Assembly: GCA_015059185.1 (NCBI GenBank)
Contig: SVAY01000002.1
Coordinates: forward strand, 1 to 64,000
Direction: 5' to 3'
DNA length: 64,000 nucleotides
From: Erysipelotrichaceae bacterium
GTDB taxonomy: Bacteria > Bacillota_I > Bacilli_A > RFN20 > CAG-826
In this document: positions 32,561 to 41,549 of the stretch, one piece after another
Position numbering within the stretch: the first letter of the stretch is position 1
Layout: the number at the start of each line of letters is the position of its first letter
The notes under the pieces: generated by a model
Database searches by the model: none
Seen by the model: only the letters and a program-made list of their open reading frames with translations
What the model was told of the DNA's origin: nothing
Position numbers and translations under genes: made by a program

Positions 32561-33672
32561 TTTTTTATTCCTTTCTTCTTTAGTAAAAATAAGTATTCGT
32601 AAACATGTATGTCCCTATCTTTTAGATTTCTGCATGCTCTAAAAACGTTATATTTATGGTCAAATGTTTTAACATCTCCCATACTTTCTAACATTGTTGT
32701 CATTTCTTCATAAGACACAAAACCTTCTGAGTTAAATGAAATTAAAATGTATTTTGAATTAAGGTTTTGGCATAGTTCCTTCAAAGACCTTAAGGCCTCT
32801 GCTTTCTTATTGTATGTCGATTTATTCCAATCGGTTGGTATACCAGATACCTTAGAAATATTTTCAGGTTCCTTGTAATTATTTATTAAGTTCAGCATGA
32901 AATAATTAGACCCATATGGATGTTGGTTATATGGTGGATCTAAGTATGCCAAATCTACTTCAGGCAATGTTTTACAGATTAGATTTGAGTCGCCCTGTAA
33001 AACATGAACTTTGCATTCATAATTGCTAAATACTGGTTTTTGAATATTTATATCTGAAAGAATCCTTTTTAATGCATTTCTACCATTTCCTCCAAACTGC
33101 CCTATATTTGTTTTAGAGTTTTTATAAAATCCTTTAAATACTCCTCCAGTATTATTTTTAACTGACGCTTCATATAATAAATTACCCAAGAATAAAGTTT
33201 TATAAGGCTCCGGAATTGTATCAATTAATTGCCTACAAGTGTCTATATATCTTGCATTTCTTACGGTATAAAAAACTCTTTCTCCAGCCTTGATATCTTT
33301 ATCGTCTTTAGGACTATAGAGTCTTCTAATAAACCCATTATCGATTAATGGCTCTTTGGATAATTTATCAGTGAGATATTTATGCCACTTATCTAATTCC
33401 TTAAAATCTATTTGGCTCTTGTTTGTTAGATAACATATGTTAATTGTTTTAGTGTAGTCTTCAAGGTCGTTTGTAAATAGGTTGTTAGAGTATTGTTTAA
33501 GAAATCTAGAAACAATTCCCGAACCTGCAAAAACATCAAAAGTATCAATCTTTTCCTTTTTAAGATCTTTTTTAACATATTCAATTGCATTCCCAATAAA
33601 CGATAGTAAGCTTCTTTTATTGCCAAGATAAGTGATGATTTGCTCACTTAAAAATACCTTAGACTCTTCCAT
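32554..33672 (-). CDS. D12-class N6-adenine DNA methyltransferase
   Basis: 372 residues. YLGNKRSLL (15-23), the SAM-binding motif DVFAGSGIVS (46-55) and the catalytic motif AYLDPPYNQHPYGSNYF (DPPY near 245) are in D12 order. It methylates adenine in a sequence context that cannot be read here. First gene of the three-gene operon with the 125-aa and DUF262 proteins, divergent from an XRE regulator. Promoter TTGTAT-17-TATAAT upstream. Confidence 0.9.
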   Translation of the reverse strand: MEESKVFLSEQIITYLGNKRSLLSFIGNAIEYVKKDLKKEKIDTFDVFAGSGIVSRFLKQYSNNLFTNDLEDYTKTINICYLTNKSQIDFKELDKWHKYLTDKLSKEPLIDNGFIRRLYSPKDDKDIKAGERVFYTVRNARYIDTCRQLIDTIPEPYKTLFLGNLLYEASVKNNTGGVFKGFYKNSKTNIGQFGGNGRNALKRILSDINIQKPVFSNYECKVHVLQGDSNLICKTLPEVDLAYLDPPYNQHPYGSNYFMLNLINNYKEPENISKVSGIPTDWNKSTYNKKAEALRSLKELCQNLNSKYILISFNSEGFVSYEEMTTMLESMGDVKTFDHKYNVFRACRNLKDRDIHVYEYLFLLKKKGIKKC

Positions 33673-33724
33673 CTACATCCATACCCCTACATTTTGGTAC
33701 TCTATACTACCCAAATGTATATTA

Positions 33725-33753
33725 ATTATATTTCAGGTGGGTTTTATATACAA
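33725..33753 (-). promoter_or_regulatory. Promoter of the methylase operon
   Basis: Minus strand TTGTAT (33753-33748), 17-bp spacer, TATAAT (33730-33725). The -35 lies right beside the palindrome at 33754-33780. Confidence 0.75.
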
Positions 33754-33780
33754 CGCATATGTGTATTACAATGCACACAT
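33754..33780. promoter_or_regulatory. Palindrome between the methylase promoter and XRE gene, likely operator
   Basis: ATGTGT and ACACAT half-sites separated by 10 bases, with further GCAT/ATGC symmetry. It abuts the methylase -35 box and runs into the XRE gene's ATG, the place where a controller protein would regulate itself and the divergent operon. Confidence 0.55.
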
Positions 33781-34090
33781 GAACGTACTAGAAAAAGTTA
33801 AAAATATGCAGTTAGAAAGAGGCTGGTCAACCTATAAACTAGCCTTAGAATCTGGTTTGACTCAGTCAACTTTATCGAATATGTTTGCTAGAGGAACTTG
33901 CCCTACTGTTGATACTCTAGAAAAGATATGTGATGCTTTTGGAATTACACTTTCAGAATTCTTTGAAGAAAGCGATAAAAAGACCCATGTTTCTAAAGAG
34001 GAACTTGAGTTATTAAGAAAATACCGAGCTTTAACGGATAAAGAAAAAGACGCTGCCAAATCAATGATCAACGCTTTATTTAAAAAATAA
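33779..34090 (+). CDS. XRE-family regulator, possible controller of the methylase operon
   Basis: 103 residues from ATG at 33779 (MNVLEKVKNMQLERGW); upstream in-frame starts would add a hydrophobic stretch alien to the family. Helix-turn-helix at 10-58: STYKLALESGLTQSTLSNMF ... PTVDTLEKICDAFGITLSEF. The C-terminal helix ends LTDKEKDAAKSMINALFKK. Small XRE proteins act as C-proteins that delay restriction until DNA is methylated; the divergent methylase and shared operator fit that role, but this is inference. Confidence 0.85.
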   Translation: MNVLEKVKNMQLERGWSTYKLALESGLTQSTLSNMFARGTCPTVDTLEKICDAFGITLSEFFEESDKKTHVSKEELELLRKYRALTDKEKDAAKSMINALFKK

Positions 34091-34230
34091 TTCACTTAAA
34101 TAAACTTTTATCAGTTATCTCATATTTTTGGGATATCTTTTTTTATTTTTCTAAAAATTGATTTTTTCTAGATTATTTAAGTTTCATTTAAGTTTTCCTT
34201 TGTTTAATAAGCATATAAGGAGAAGGGAAA

Positions 34231-35325
34231 ATGAATAAAGTAGCGTTGCTCATTCCATGTTATGAACCTAATGACAAAGTTCTTGGATTCTTAAAACAAT
34301 TTAAAGAAGACGACTTTGATTATTTTCTTTTAGTTAACGATGGCAGCGGGGAAAAATATGACAGCATCTTCTCTTCTATTGACCAAGAAACTGTCTTTAA
34401 TCTTTTATATTATGGAAAAAATAAAGGTAAGGGCGGCGCACTTAAGACGGGAATTGAATATATTTTGAATGAAAAGCCCGATATTGATTGCATTGTTACT
34501 TGTGATAGCGATGGTCAACATACTTATGAAGACATCTTAAACGTCAAAAATAGGGCGAACATAGAGCCAAACAGTTTGGTGATGGGTGTTAGGCAGTTCA
34601 GTAAAGAAAACGTCCCAGCAAGGAGCAAATTTGGTAATAACTTCTCTAAAATTTATTTCAAATTAGTCACTAAGACGAACTGTCGTGACACTCAAACCGG
34701 GTTAAGAGCGATTCCTTCTTGTTTGTTTGATTTAGCCCTAAATACCCTGGGAAATCGTTTCGACTATGAGATGAACTTCCTATTAGAGGCGGTGAAAGAG
34801 GTTCCATTAGCACAGGTTGATATCTCAACAGTGTACGAACCAAAAGGCGAACATAAATCTCACTTTAAAACCCTAAAAGATTCATTCCTCATTTATAAGA
34901 CACCGATACTATATGTTTTGATATCTACAATTAGTTTCTTCATAGATATCGGTATCTTTGCATTATTATCGACATTCGTTTTTAACGATAATAGTGAGCA
35001 ACAAGTATTCTTGTCTAACTTAGTGTGTCGTATTATCTCTGGTTTATTTAACTTCTTAATGCTCAACTTTATCGTCTTTAGAACAAAAGGTAATACCGTA
35101 TCTAAAGCATTAAAGTACTGGCTCTTATGGCTCATTAATTATGGATTAGGAAGCTCACTAACATACTTGTTTGAATTCCTACCAATGGCGTTATCGTTCA
35201 TCAAGATTATTATTGATGCGATAATCGCAATCTTAAATTACATTATTAATCTCACATTTGTCTTCGCTCGTAGAAAGAGTAAAAAGAAGGAAATACTAAA
35301 GAAAGGAGAAGTGATGAATATATGA
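34231..35325 (+). CDS. GT2 glycosyltransferase fused to GtrA domain
   Basis: 364 residues. Residues 1-215 are a GT-A glycosyltransferase of the polyprenyl-phosphate type (LLIPCYEPND, VNDGSG, KGGALKTGI, CDSDGQHTYED with the DxD at 92-94, DTQTGLRAI). Residues about 225-350 form four helices of the GtrA type (RIISGLFNFLMLNFIVF). Such fusions load sugar on undecaprenyl phosphate and help flip it. Start ATG after AAGGAGAAGG. The stop overlaps the next gene (ATGA). Confidence 0.88.
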   Translation: MNKVALLIPCYEPNDKVLGFLKQFKEDDFDYFLLVNDGSGEKYDSIFSSIDQETVFNLLYYGKNKGKGGALKTGIEYILNEKPDIDCIVTCDSDGQHTYEDILNVKNRANIEPNSLVMGVRQFSKENVPARSKFGNNFSKIYFKLVTKTNCRDTQTGLRAIPSCLFDLALNTLGNRFDYEMNFLLEAVKEVPLAQVDISTVYEPKGEHKSHFKTLKDSFLIYKTPILYVLISTISFFIDIGIFALLSTFVFNDNSEQQVFLSNLVCRIISGLFNFLMLNFIVFRTKGNTVSKALKYWLLWLINYGLGSSLTYLFEFLPMALSFIKIIIDAIIAILNYIINLTFVFARRKSKKKEILKKGEVMNI

Positions 35326-36224
35326 AAAAAGTACCATTAATACTCGCAATTACAACATTTTTCGCAATCGGGACATTAACTTCATTTAATGTTCTTGACA
35401 CTTTTGTCGCTGAACATGCCTCTGGTTCTGTGAATACGGATGATTATGATTTCTCTTTTACACAAACATCAAGCAACAAAACCTATATTAATTACACAAC
35501 TGGAACAAGAACTATAGATAACAAGGATGTAACCTATTATCTAGTGGAAGTTCATCTAAAACAGATTTCTGATTTAAGAACGCAATTGGCCACAAATAGC
35601 TCTGGAGAATACGGCGCGAATATCACTCAAGCCTTCTCAGACATTGTTGAAGAGGCTGAAGAAGACAGTGGCACAGAAGTATTAGCAGCGATTTCTGGTG
35701 ATTATGCTTTCTGGAGTGGTAGAGCGGGCTATGTCATCAGAAATGGTGTCAGTTATCGTAGTAGCACCAGAACCACTGATGGCGAAGATTTTGCCATCTT
35801 CAAAGACGGCTCTATTCTCTCATATGATGAGGCCGATGTTGACTTCTCTTCTTTAGAAGAAATGAATAATGGATGTTATCAAAACTGGTGTTTTGGGCCC
35901 ACTCTTTTGGATAATGGAACAATCGCAGTTGAAGAGGATGAAGAGATCGATGGAAGAAGTAAAAGTGATAATCAAAGAACCGCGCTTGGATATGTCGGAA
36001 CAAATCATTTTTATTTCTTGACCACAGAAGTGAGTGGCGGCAGAAATAGTAAATCATCGAGTAGTTTCTCTTTATATGATTTAGCGAAATTTTTCCAAGA
36101 GTTAGGTTGCACCTATGCTTATAATCTCGACGGTGGTGGCTCGGTATCAATGTATGTTGATGGGGAATATCCGATCGAAGCAAGTAGAAAGTTAGGAGAT
36201 ATTATTTATGTTGTTAACGCGTAA
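35322..36224 (+). CDS. Exported phosphodiester glycosidase (NAGPA domain)
   Basis: 300 residues. An N-terminal hydrophobic segment (4-22) acts as signal or anchor. The extracellular domain carries the NAGPA pattern: VLAAISGDYAFW, GPTLLDNG, RTALGYVGTNHFYF, ELGCTYAYNLDGGGSVSM. The family removes GlcNAc caps or cleaves glycan phosphodiesters such as exopolysaccharide or teichoic linkages. Coupled to the GT2-GtrA gene by ATGA overlap, so a joint role in a surface glycan is likely. Confidence 0.82.
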   Translation: MKKVPLILAITTFFAIGTLTSFNVLDTFVAEHASGSVNTDDYDFSFTQTSSNKTYINYTTGTRTIDNKDVTYYLVEVHLKQISDLRTQLATNSSGEYGANITQAFSDIVEEAEEDSGTEVLAAISGDYAFWSGRAGYVIRNGVSYRSSTRTTDGEDFAIFKDGSILSYDEADVDFSSLEEMNNGCYQNWCFGPTLLDNGTIAVEEDEEIDGRSKSDNQRTALGYVGTNHFYFLTTEVSGGRNSKSSSSFSLYDLAKFFQELGCTYAYNLDGGGSVSMYVDGEYPIEASRKLGDIIYVVNA

Positions 36225-36603
36225 GATTAATTTAAGATACTTCTTCATCTATTTAGGAGTGACTGCTTTCAGTGTGTTATTTACCATCATCTATTACATG
36301 AATTCATATGGAATGACTGATAATCACCTCACCTATCTATTCGTCCCACCTCTAATAACTGCATTAATATTCTTGTTATTCTTCATCTTCAAATATTCAC
36401 TTTGTGATGAGGCGAGATATATCTGGAATATGGCTTTCCCATTCATTTATGTCTATATGATGCTAAATGGTATTTATACCATTGCGAAAACATCATCAGA
36501 TTGGTTATTCATCTTCGTGATACTATTCTCTATCGGTGTGGCCATTTCTCTCATCGTAGAAGTGGTGAGTAAAATCAAAGGTCACAAAAAACAGGTTTCT
36601 TAA
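36208..36603 (+). CDS. Four-helix membrane protein of the glycan operon
   Basis: 131 residues with four hydrophobic segments (about 10-28, 42-62, 75-95, 98-120) and a Lys-rich tail. No family recognised. It overlaps the NAGPA gene by 17 bases, so is translated from the same mRNA; possibly a partner of the glycosyltransferase at the membrane. Confidence 0.7.
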   Translation: MLLTRKINLRYFFIYLGVTAFSVLFTIIYYMNSYGMTDNHLTYLFVPPLITALIFLLFFIFKYSLCDEARYIWNMAFPFIYVYMMLNGIYTIAKTSSDWLFIFVILFSIGVAISLIVEVVSKIKGHKKQVS

Positions 36604-36703
36604 AAGAGTAAACGTCGAGATAAGCCCATTTTCTGCAATAAATCTATATCTAAAATTTGTATCAAAGTAAAATTTGGCAGGGTTACATTGTTTTGATGCA
36701 GGG

Positions 36704-38110
36704 CTACAAAACGCGAGAGCTTAAGAATTCGAATAACCTCTGATAGACGATTTTAGAGAACTCCGTATCCGCTCCTTCATGTCCATGAGTTAGTTTGCCT
36801 TCTTGAGGTGGAAAGTAACACATTTCAGAGTCGACTCCCAAACTTCTTAATTTGTTATACATTTCGAAACCTTGATCATAGAATGTTCCTGAGTTGCCAT
36901 CTGAAATAAATGACGCTGGGAATTTATCCGTCACATATTCAATGACGTTGGTTTTTCTGATTTTTGGATCAGTTTTTATTTCGTTTGTATTTAAATAGAG
37001 TCTACCTAATTGAGTGAACATCCAATCGACTGTGATATCACCGGTTACTCCGAATCTGTAATTATCGAATAACGCTGCGAAGAAATAGATGGCTTTGATG
37101 TTTTCCGGATTGATGGATGGGCTCTCTTCCACTATAGAAGCGTATTCGGGATTAGTTTGGATATTAGCTAATAATCCGACTAAATTCCCGCCTGCGGAAC
37201 CACCGCCTAAGACGACGTTACTCATATCTAAATTATAAGAAGCGCCGTTATCCACCAAGAATTTTAGTCCTCTATTCAATTGTTTGATGGAATACGGAAA
37301 TTGGTATTCTGGCGCTAGGGCATAGTTCATTTGAACAACGTTATAACCTTGCTTAAGGAAATTGGTCGTTATAATGTCTGTTGGACCTGATTTCACCATA
37401 TTGGGGTCGCCAATGATTTTATCGCCCCAAACATATCCACCACCATGGATAGAAACAAAAGTAGGCGCCTTAGCGAATTTATGTTCATTGGTGTAATAAA
37501 TATCCAAATAGCCATTTGGAATAATGTCATCATACTTAACGTCTGATAACAGTTTTGTGCCATCTTCCAATGTGCTTTCCTTTTGCACCGCATCAGTGAC
37601 ATTGCTTGCAGGACTTCCCATAATGGCAGTGGCAAATAAAGAGATCGTCGAATTGGGAGTAATTGTTGTTAGCGAAACAAACCCACATAATAAGAAAGGT
37701 AGTATAGAGGCAATGGGTAGAACTATTTTTAGGGCAATGCTTTTGCTGCTTCTAAAATAACAAACTAACCCGAAAACCGTTAAGAAAGTTCCCATAATAA
37801 ACGAGGTTATACCAAGAATTGTTAACATTGTGAAGGAATCAACAAATAGACCAATAAAATTTATTAAAGCGATAATGCTAAACAAGATGAATAACACTAG
37901 TTCTTTCACATTGCCCTTTGGGAATCTAATAACTAACTTTTCTTCTTTCTTGATCAATAGGAATAAGATAAAAACAATCGACGCAATCAATCCAATCGTC
38001 GCGGTTAGCCTAATACCGTTGACCATAAATTGCTGCATGGAACCGATTATAAAATAGATTATTCCAAATAGAACATACATTAAATTTTTGTTTACATTGA
38101 ACTTTTTCAT
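36704..38110 (-). CDS. Membrane-anchored alpha/beta-hydrolase (HSL-type esterase)
   Basis: 468 residues. The first 160 contain about five membrane helices; the rest is an alpha/beta-hydrolase with oxyanion HGGGYVWGD and nucleophile elbow LGGGSAGGN. An Asp in FISDGNSG and a His in GKLTHGHEG complete a plausible triad. HSL-family members cleave esters of acylated sugars or lipids. SD AAAGGAG precedes the ATG. Divergent from a TetR gene, which probably controls it. Confidence 0.82.
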   Translation of the reverse strand: MKKFNVNKNLMYVLFGIIYFIIGSMQQFMVNGIRLTATIGLIASIVFILFLLIKKEEKLVIRFPKGNVKELVLFILFSIIALINFIGLFVDSFTMLTILGITSFIMGTFLTVFGLVCYFRSSKSIALKIVLPIASILPFLLCGFVSLTTITPNSTISLFATAIMGSPASNVTDAVQKESTLEDGTKLLSDVKYDDIIPNGYLDIYYTNEHKFAKAPTFVSIHGGGYVWGDKIIGDPNMVKSGPTDIITTNFLKQGYNVVQMNYALAPEYQFPYSIKQLNRGLKFLVDNGASYNLDMSNVVLGGGSAGGNLVGLLANIQTNPEYASIVEESPSINPENIKAIYFFAALFDNYRFGVTGDITVDWMFTQLGRLYLNTNEIKTDPKIRKTNVIEYVTDKFPASFISDGNSGTFYDQGFEMYNKLRSLGVDSEMCYFPPQEGKLTHGHEGADTEFSKIVYQRLFEFLSSRVL

Positions 38111-38143
38111 TTTTTCTCCTTTGATTCGATATGTTATACTAAT

Positions 38144-38166
38144 GGAAGAAACATTTTGTTCTTTCC
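38144..38166. promoter_or_regulatory. Quasi-palindrome between esterase and TetR genes
   Basis: GGAAGAAAC-ATTTT-GTTCTTTCC, seven of nine pairs. A second, wider pair GATATGT/ACATATC flanks it at about 38128 and 38183. Likely operator of the TetR-family regulator; not proven. Confidence 0.5.
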
Positions 38167-38233
38167 AAAAAAAATATTAACACATATCTATCATTAATCC
38201 ATGCGGATAGAACAAAAAGAGGAGATTTGTTCC

Positions 38234-38785
38234 ATGAAAATAAACGAAAAACAATTAACTACATTAAAGGAAAACAATAGGCAAAGCCGCAATAAAACGA
38301 GATTCTATATTCAGGAAGCACTTCTTGAGCTAATGAAGAAGAATGAATATGACAAAATAACAGTCACCGATATCATCAATAAATCCGGTGTATCAAGATC
38401 TGCGTTCTACAGAAATTATTATTGGAAGAAAGATATTCTTGTCGATATGTGTTCAAGAATGGTACAAGAAGATGATCAAATCACCATCACTAACGACATC
38501 ATGGAAAACTGGAAGCTATTGTTCGAACACGTTAAAAAGCATGATCATTTTTACATTTTAATGGAAAAGCACGGACTCACCGGATTCCTTTTGGATGATA
38601 TGAATAAAAATTGTTTTGGATTAGACGAGAAAACTTTCGGCCATATTCTTTGGAATGGAATGATTTATAACGTTTGCCGTGAATGGATTAAGTCAGGTCT
38701 AAAGGAATCGCCAAGTGAACTAACTGCTTTAACAAGCCATCAACTAAAGAAATTGGGCCTTATGATTGGAACTCAAATTAATTAA
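38234..38785 (+). CDS. TetR-family regulator
   Basis: 183 residues from ATG 38234, 9 bases after GAGGAG; the in-frame ATG at 38201 lies before this SD. Helix-turn-helix at about 15-60: RFYIQEALLELMKKNEYDKI, TVTDIINKSGVSRSAFYRNY. The C-terminal ligand domain is of the TetR_C_33-like type seen in Bacillota. Divergent from the esterase gene and presumably its repressor. Confidence 0.88.
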   Translation: MKINEKQLTTLKENNRQSRNKTRFYIQEALLELMKKNEYDKITVTDIINKSGVSRSAFYRNYYWKKDILVDMCSRMVQEDDQITITNDIMENWKLLFEHVKKHDHFYILMEKHGLTGFLLDDMNKNCFGLDEKTFGHILWNGMIYNVCREWIKSGLKESPSELTALTSHQLKKLGLMIGTQIN

Positions 38786-38916
38786 AAATAAAAAAGGACT
38801 GAGTCCAATTAATTTTAGACATCAGTCCATTAACTCCCCTATAATCTAGTTGAACTTGTCCAATAAAGTGGGTTCACTTCACAATTGGGCAAAAAAAGGG
38901 GAAATTTCAACAACAT

Positions 38917-38990
38917 TGGCGGGGGCAGAAGGAATCGAACCCACATTAACGGTTTTGGAGACCGCTGTACTGCCGTTGTACGATACCCCC
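38917..38990 (-). tRNA. tRNA-Trp (anticodon CCA)
   Basis: Acceptor GGGGGTA/TGCCCCC, anticodon stem GCGGT/ACCGT with loop CTCCAAA giving CCA, T-arm GTGGG..TCCTTC, encoded CCA. Reads UGG only, consistent with TGA being a stop here. It lies directly downstream of yqeY. Confidence 0.94.
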
Positions 38991-39001
38991 AGCAAGAGAT
39001 A

Positions 39002-39424
39002 TTATAAGTTCCTTGCGATAGAACTTACAAGAGACATATCAACTTTGCCAGCAAAATTTGCTTTGAAATGTTTCATGATAGAAGGCATGGATTTGTCTTC
39101 TAACTTACTAATTTCTGCTCTAATTTCTTCTTCACTTAATTGACGAGGAAGATAGCCTTTAAGAGTCTCTTCTTGTTTAGTGATAGCACCTGCTCTATCA
39201 GTATTATTAACTTTAAGATATCCTTCTTTTTCATCGCTGAGTTCTTTAAGAACTTTTTGGATAATACTTAAGCATTCAGCGTCACCGATATCTTTACCTT
39301 GGGCTTTGGCTTCTACTTCTTGAAGCTTATATCTAGTTAAGACTACACTTAATGCTGCACGAGCATCATTATCACGTGCTTTCATAGCTTCTATATTTGC
39401 TTTTTTGAGTTCATCGATTAACAT
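39002..39424 (-). CDS. GatB/YqeY domain protein
   Basis: 140 residues, full-length YqeY: LIDELKKANIEAMKARDN, a helical N-terminal domain, and the C-terminal KGYLPRQLSEEEIRAEI ... MKHFKANFAGKVD. The family resembles the tRNA-binding tail of the GatB amidotransferase subunit; its role is not settled. SD GGAGG lies 9 bases before the ATG. tRNA-Trp follows 11 bases after the stop, on the same strand. Confidence 0.9.
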   Translation of the reverse strand: MLIDELKKANIEAMKARDNDARAALSVVLTRYKLQEVEAKAQGKDIGDAECLSIIQKVLKELSDEKEGYLKVNNTDRAGAITKQEETLKGYLPRQLSEEEIRAEISKLEDKSMPSIMKHFKANFAGKVDMSLVSSIARNL

Positions 39425-39520
39425 AAATATCGCCTCCGAGACATTATTATAACAAAATATTAAATTAATTGAATATTTTTTCTATGAAAATTATCATATT
39501 AAAAAAGGTTGGTATCGTTT

Positions 39521-40747
39521 ATGAATGAAAAGAAATTACAACAATATGCAGAACTTTTAGTTAAGCAAGGTATCCGTGTTTTAAAAGGTGAAGAAGTTTG
39601 GATTACTGCTTCTGCTCAAAACCATGGCTTCGCGACTCTCATTGCTGAAGAATGCTACAAAGCAGGTGCAAAATACGTAAGAATCAATTTCTATCACGAT
39701 AAGAAATCCGTCTTAGATTATCAATATATGAAACTTAAGGATTTAGGGAGTGTTCCTAGCTATAGAATCGCTGAATATAAATATATGCTTAAGAAACTTC
39801 CTAGTAGACTCTATATTGAAGATGAAGATCCGGATGCATTTAAAGACTGTGATTCAGAAAAGATGGCGAAAGCTAGAATGATGTCTTATCCAAAGATCAA
39901 ACCATTTGCTGATAAGATGGATGGAAAATATAAATGGTGTATTGCTGCTATCCCTACTGCTCAATGGGCCACTAAAGTCTTCCCAGGAATAAGTGAAGAA
40001 GAAGCGATTGAAAAATTATGGGACGCAATATTCTATACCTGTAGAGTGGAAGAAGAAGGCACAAATGCTAACTGGGATAAGCATAATGCTTATTTAATTG
40101 AAAAGAGAAACTTACTTAATTCTTTAGATTTAAGATACCTTGAATATAAATCAAGTAATGGTACAGACTTCAAAGTTGAATTAATTAAAGGTATCAACTG
40201 GGGAGCAGGAGTAGAAAAAACTGATAAAGGTAAATTATTTAATCCTAACCTCCCAACCGAAGAAGTGTTCACCACTCCTCTTAGAGGTAAAGCTGAAGGC
40301 TTAGTAGTCGCTACTAAACCATTATCATATGAAGGTAAATTAATCGAAGATTTCTCTATTAGATTTAAAGATGGTAAAGCTGTTGAAGTAAAAGCAAGAA
40401 AGAATCAAGAAGTCTTAGAGCATATGATTAAGATGGATGAAAATGCTTGCATGCTTGGTGAATGTGCTTTAGTGCCATATACTTCTCCAATCAATCAAAG
40501 CGGTATCCTCTTCTATAACACCTTATTTGATGAAAACGCTGTTTGTCACCTTGCTCTTGGTATGGGATTTAAAGAACTATTACCAGATGGAACAGAACTC
40601 ACTACTGCCCAAGCTCTTGAAAGAGGTGTTAATGATTCAATGATCCACGTTGACTTCATGATTGGATCTCCTGACTTAGAGATTGTTGGTGAATCATTTG
40701 ACGGCAAAAGAACTGTCTTATTCAAAGATGGTGTCTGGGCCATTTAA
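39521..40747 (+). CDS. M29-family metalloaminopeptidase
   Basis: 408 residues from the ATG at 39521 (MNEKKLQQYAELLV, as in family members); a TTG at 39509 is less likely. Thermophilic-aminopeptidase type: VLKGEEVWI, EECYKAGAKYVRI, metal ligands in LGECALVPYTSPINQSG (Glu), HLALGMGF (His) and NDSMIHVDFMIGS (His, Asp). It removes N-terminal residues from peptides in the cytosol. Monocistronic. Confidence 0.92.
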   Translation: MNEKKLQQYAELLVKQGIRVLKGEEVWITASAQNHGFATLIAEECYKAGAKYVRINFYHDKKSVLDYQYMKLKDLGSVPSYRIAEYKYMLKKLPSRLYIEDEDPDAFKDCDSEKMAKARMMSYPKIKPFADKMDGKYKWCIAAIPTAQWATKVFPGISEEEAIEKLWDAIFYTCRVEEEGTNANWDKHNAYLIEKRNLLNSLDLRYLEYKSSNGTDFKVELIKGINWGAGVEKTDKGKLFNPNLPTEEVFTTPLRGKAEGLVVATKPLSYEGKLIEDFSIRFKDGKAVEVKARKNQEVLEHMIKMDENACMLGECALVPYTSPINQSGILFYNTLFDENAVCHLALGMGFKELLPDGTELTTAQALERGVNDSMIHVDFMIGSPDLEIVGESFDGKRTVLFKDGVWAI

Positions 40748-40759
40748 TTAATCTATATA

Positions 40760-41503
40760 TTATTTATAATAATCTATACGTTTAGACTGATTGAAAATCG
40801 GTTCGTATAGATTTTTATTATCTCCGGCAAGTCGAGACACTTCTTGATGCATACGAATCGTTAAATCAATTTCTTGTTCATGTCGATCTAAATTAGGATT
40901 TGGATATAAAGGTTCACCTATCGTTAAAGTGAAACATGCAGGTTGTTTAAATAAAAATGCGCGTAATTTAGATGGTTTTCGATAGCTAAAGGCCATTGGA
41001 AGTACTGGTTTATTGTTTTTAATGGCAATAGAAGCAGCCCCTTTTTTAAATGGTCTAATTGGAGCGTAATATTCCCACATACTACCTTCAGGATAGATTT
41101 GAAGGAACCCACCACTTTTTAAATAATCATCTATTGATTTAGTAAACGCCATCATTGCTTCCATATTTCTTTCTGGAATTGGGACTCCTCCCATCATCCT
41201 AATAAGGAATGCGTTCTCACTTCTAACATTATTTGCCCACACAAGGATGCGTGGAAAACGATATCTAAGTGCTTTATTAATCGCAATAAAGTCCCATAAA
41301 TGGACATGATTAGAGATAGTCACTGCGCCATCTTTAAGTTCGTGCTTTCTAATTCTTAGATTCTTCCTTCCTTTAATTCTTAATCCTAATTTGAAATAAG
41401 ACACAGGAAATACAATTATCACTAGAACGAGACGAATAAAGAACTGTTTGAACCTAAAACAATAATAAGAATTGTATAGTGTGCCCAAGGTAATAATAAA
41501 CAT
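40760..41503 (-). CDS. plsC: 1-acyl-glycerol-3-phosphate acyltransferase
   Basis: 247 residues from the ATG at 41503; a GTG at 41512 would extend it by three codons. An N-terminal membrane helix, then the acyltransferase motifs NHVHLWD (NHx4D type), GGVPIPERN and YPEGSMW. It makes phosphatidate from lysophosphatidate. The ATG lies inside the hairpin 41501-41527 that follows the DUF1016 gene, which may affect its translation. Confidence 0.88.
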   Translation of the reverse strand: MFIITLGTLYNSYYCFRFKQFFIRLVLVIIVFPVSYFKLGLRIKGRKNLRIRKHELKDGAVTISNHVHLWDFIAINKALRYRFPRILVWANNVRSENAFLIRMMGGVPIPERNMEAMMAFTKSIDDYLKSGGFLQIYPEGSMWEYYAPIRPFKKGAASIAIKNNKPVLPMAFSYRKPSKLRAFLFKQPACFTLTIGEPLYPNPNLDRHEQEIDLTIRMHQEVSRLAGDNKNLYEPIFNQSKRIDYYK

Positions 41504-41547
41504 TTTCCACACAGTGCGTGGAAAATGTTTCTATATTAATATAGAAA
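41501..41547. repeat. Twin-hairpin module after the DUF1016 gene
   Basis: First hairpin 41501-41527 (CATTTTCCAC/GTGGAAAATG), second 41528-41547 (TTTCTATATT/AATATAGAAA). The same pair, with compensating changes in the arms, lies inside the DUF1016 gene at 42278-42333. It may serve as the DUF1016 terminator, and it covers the plsC start codon. Confidence 0.7.
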
Positions 41548-41549
41548 AA

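Noticed and set aside
33632-33778. Extended start of the XRE regulator
   Set aside because: The extra 49 residues overlap the methylase start and promoter and do not look like a regulator N-terminus; ATG 33779 fits the family.
38786-38850. Terminator of the TetR gene (GGACTGA/TCAGTCC)
   Set aside because: The stem has a 20-base loop and no T-run follows, so it is left out as unsupported.
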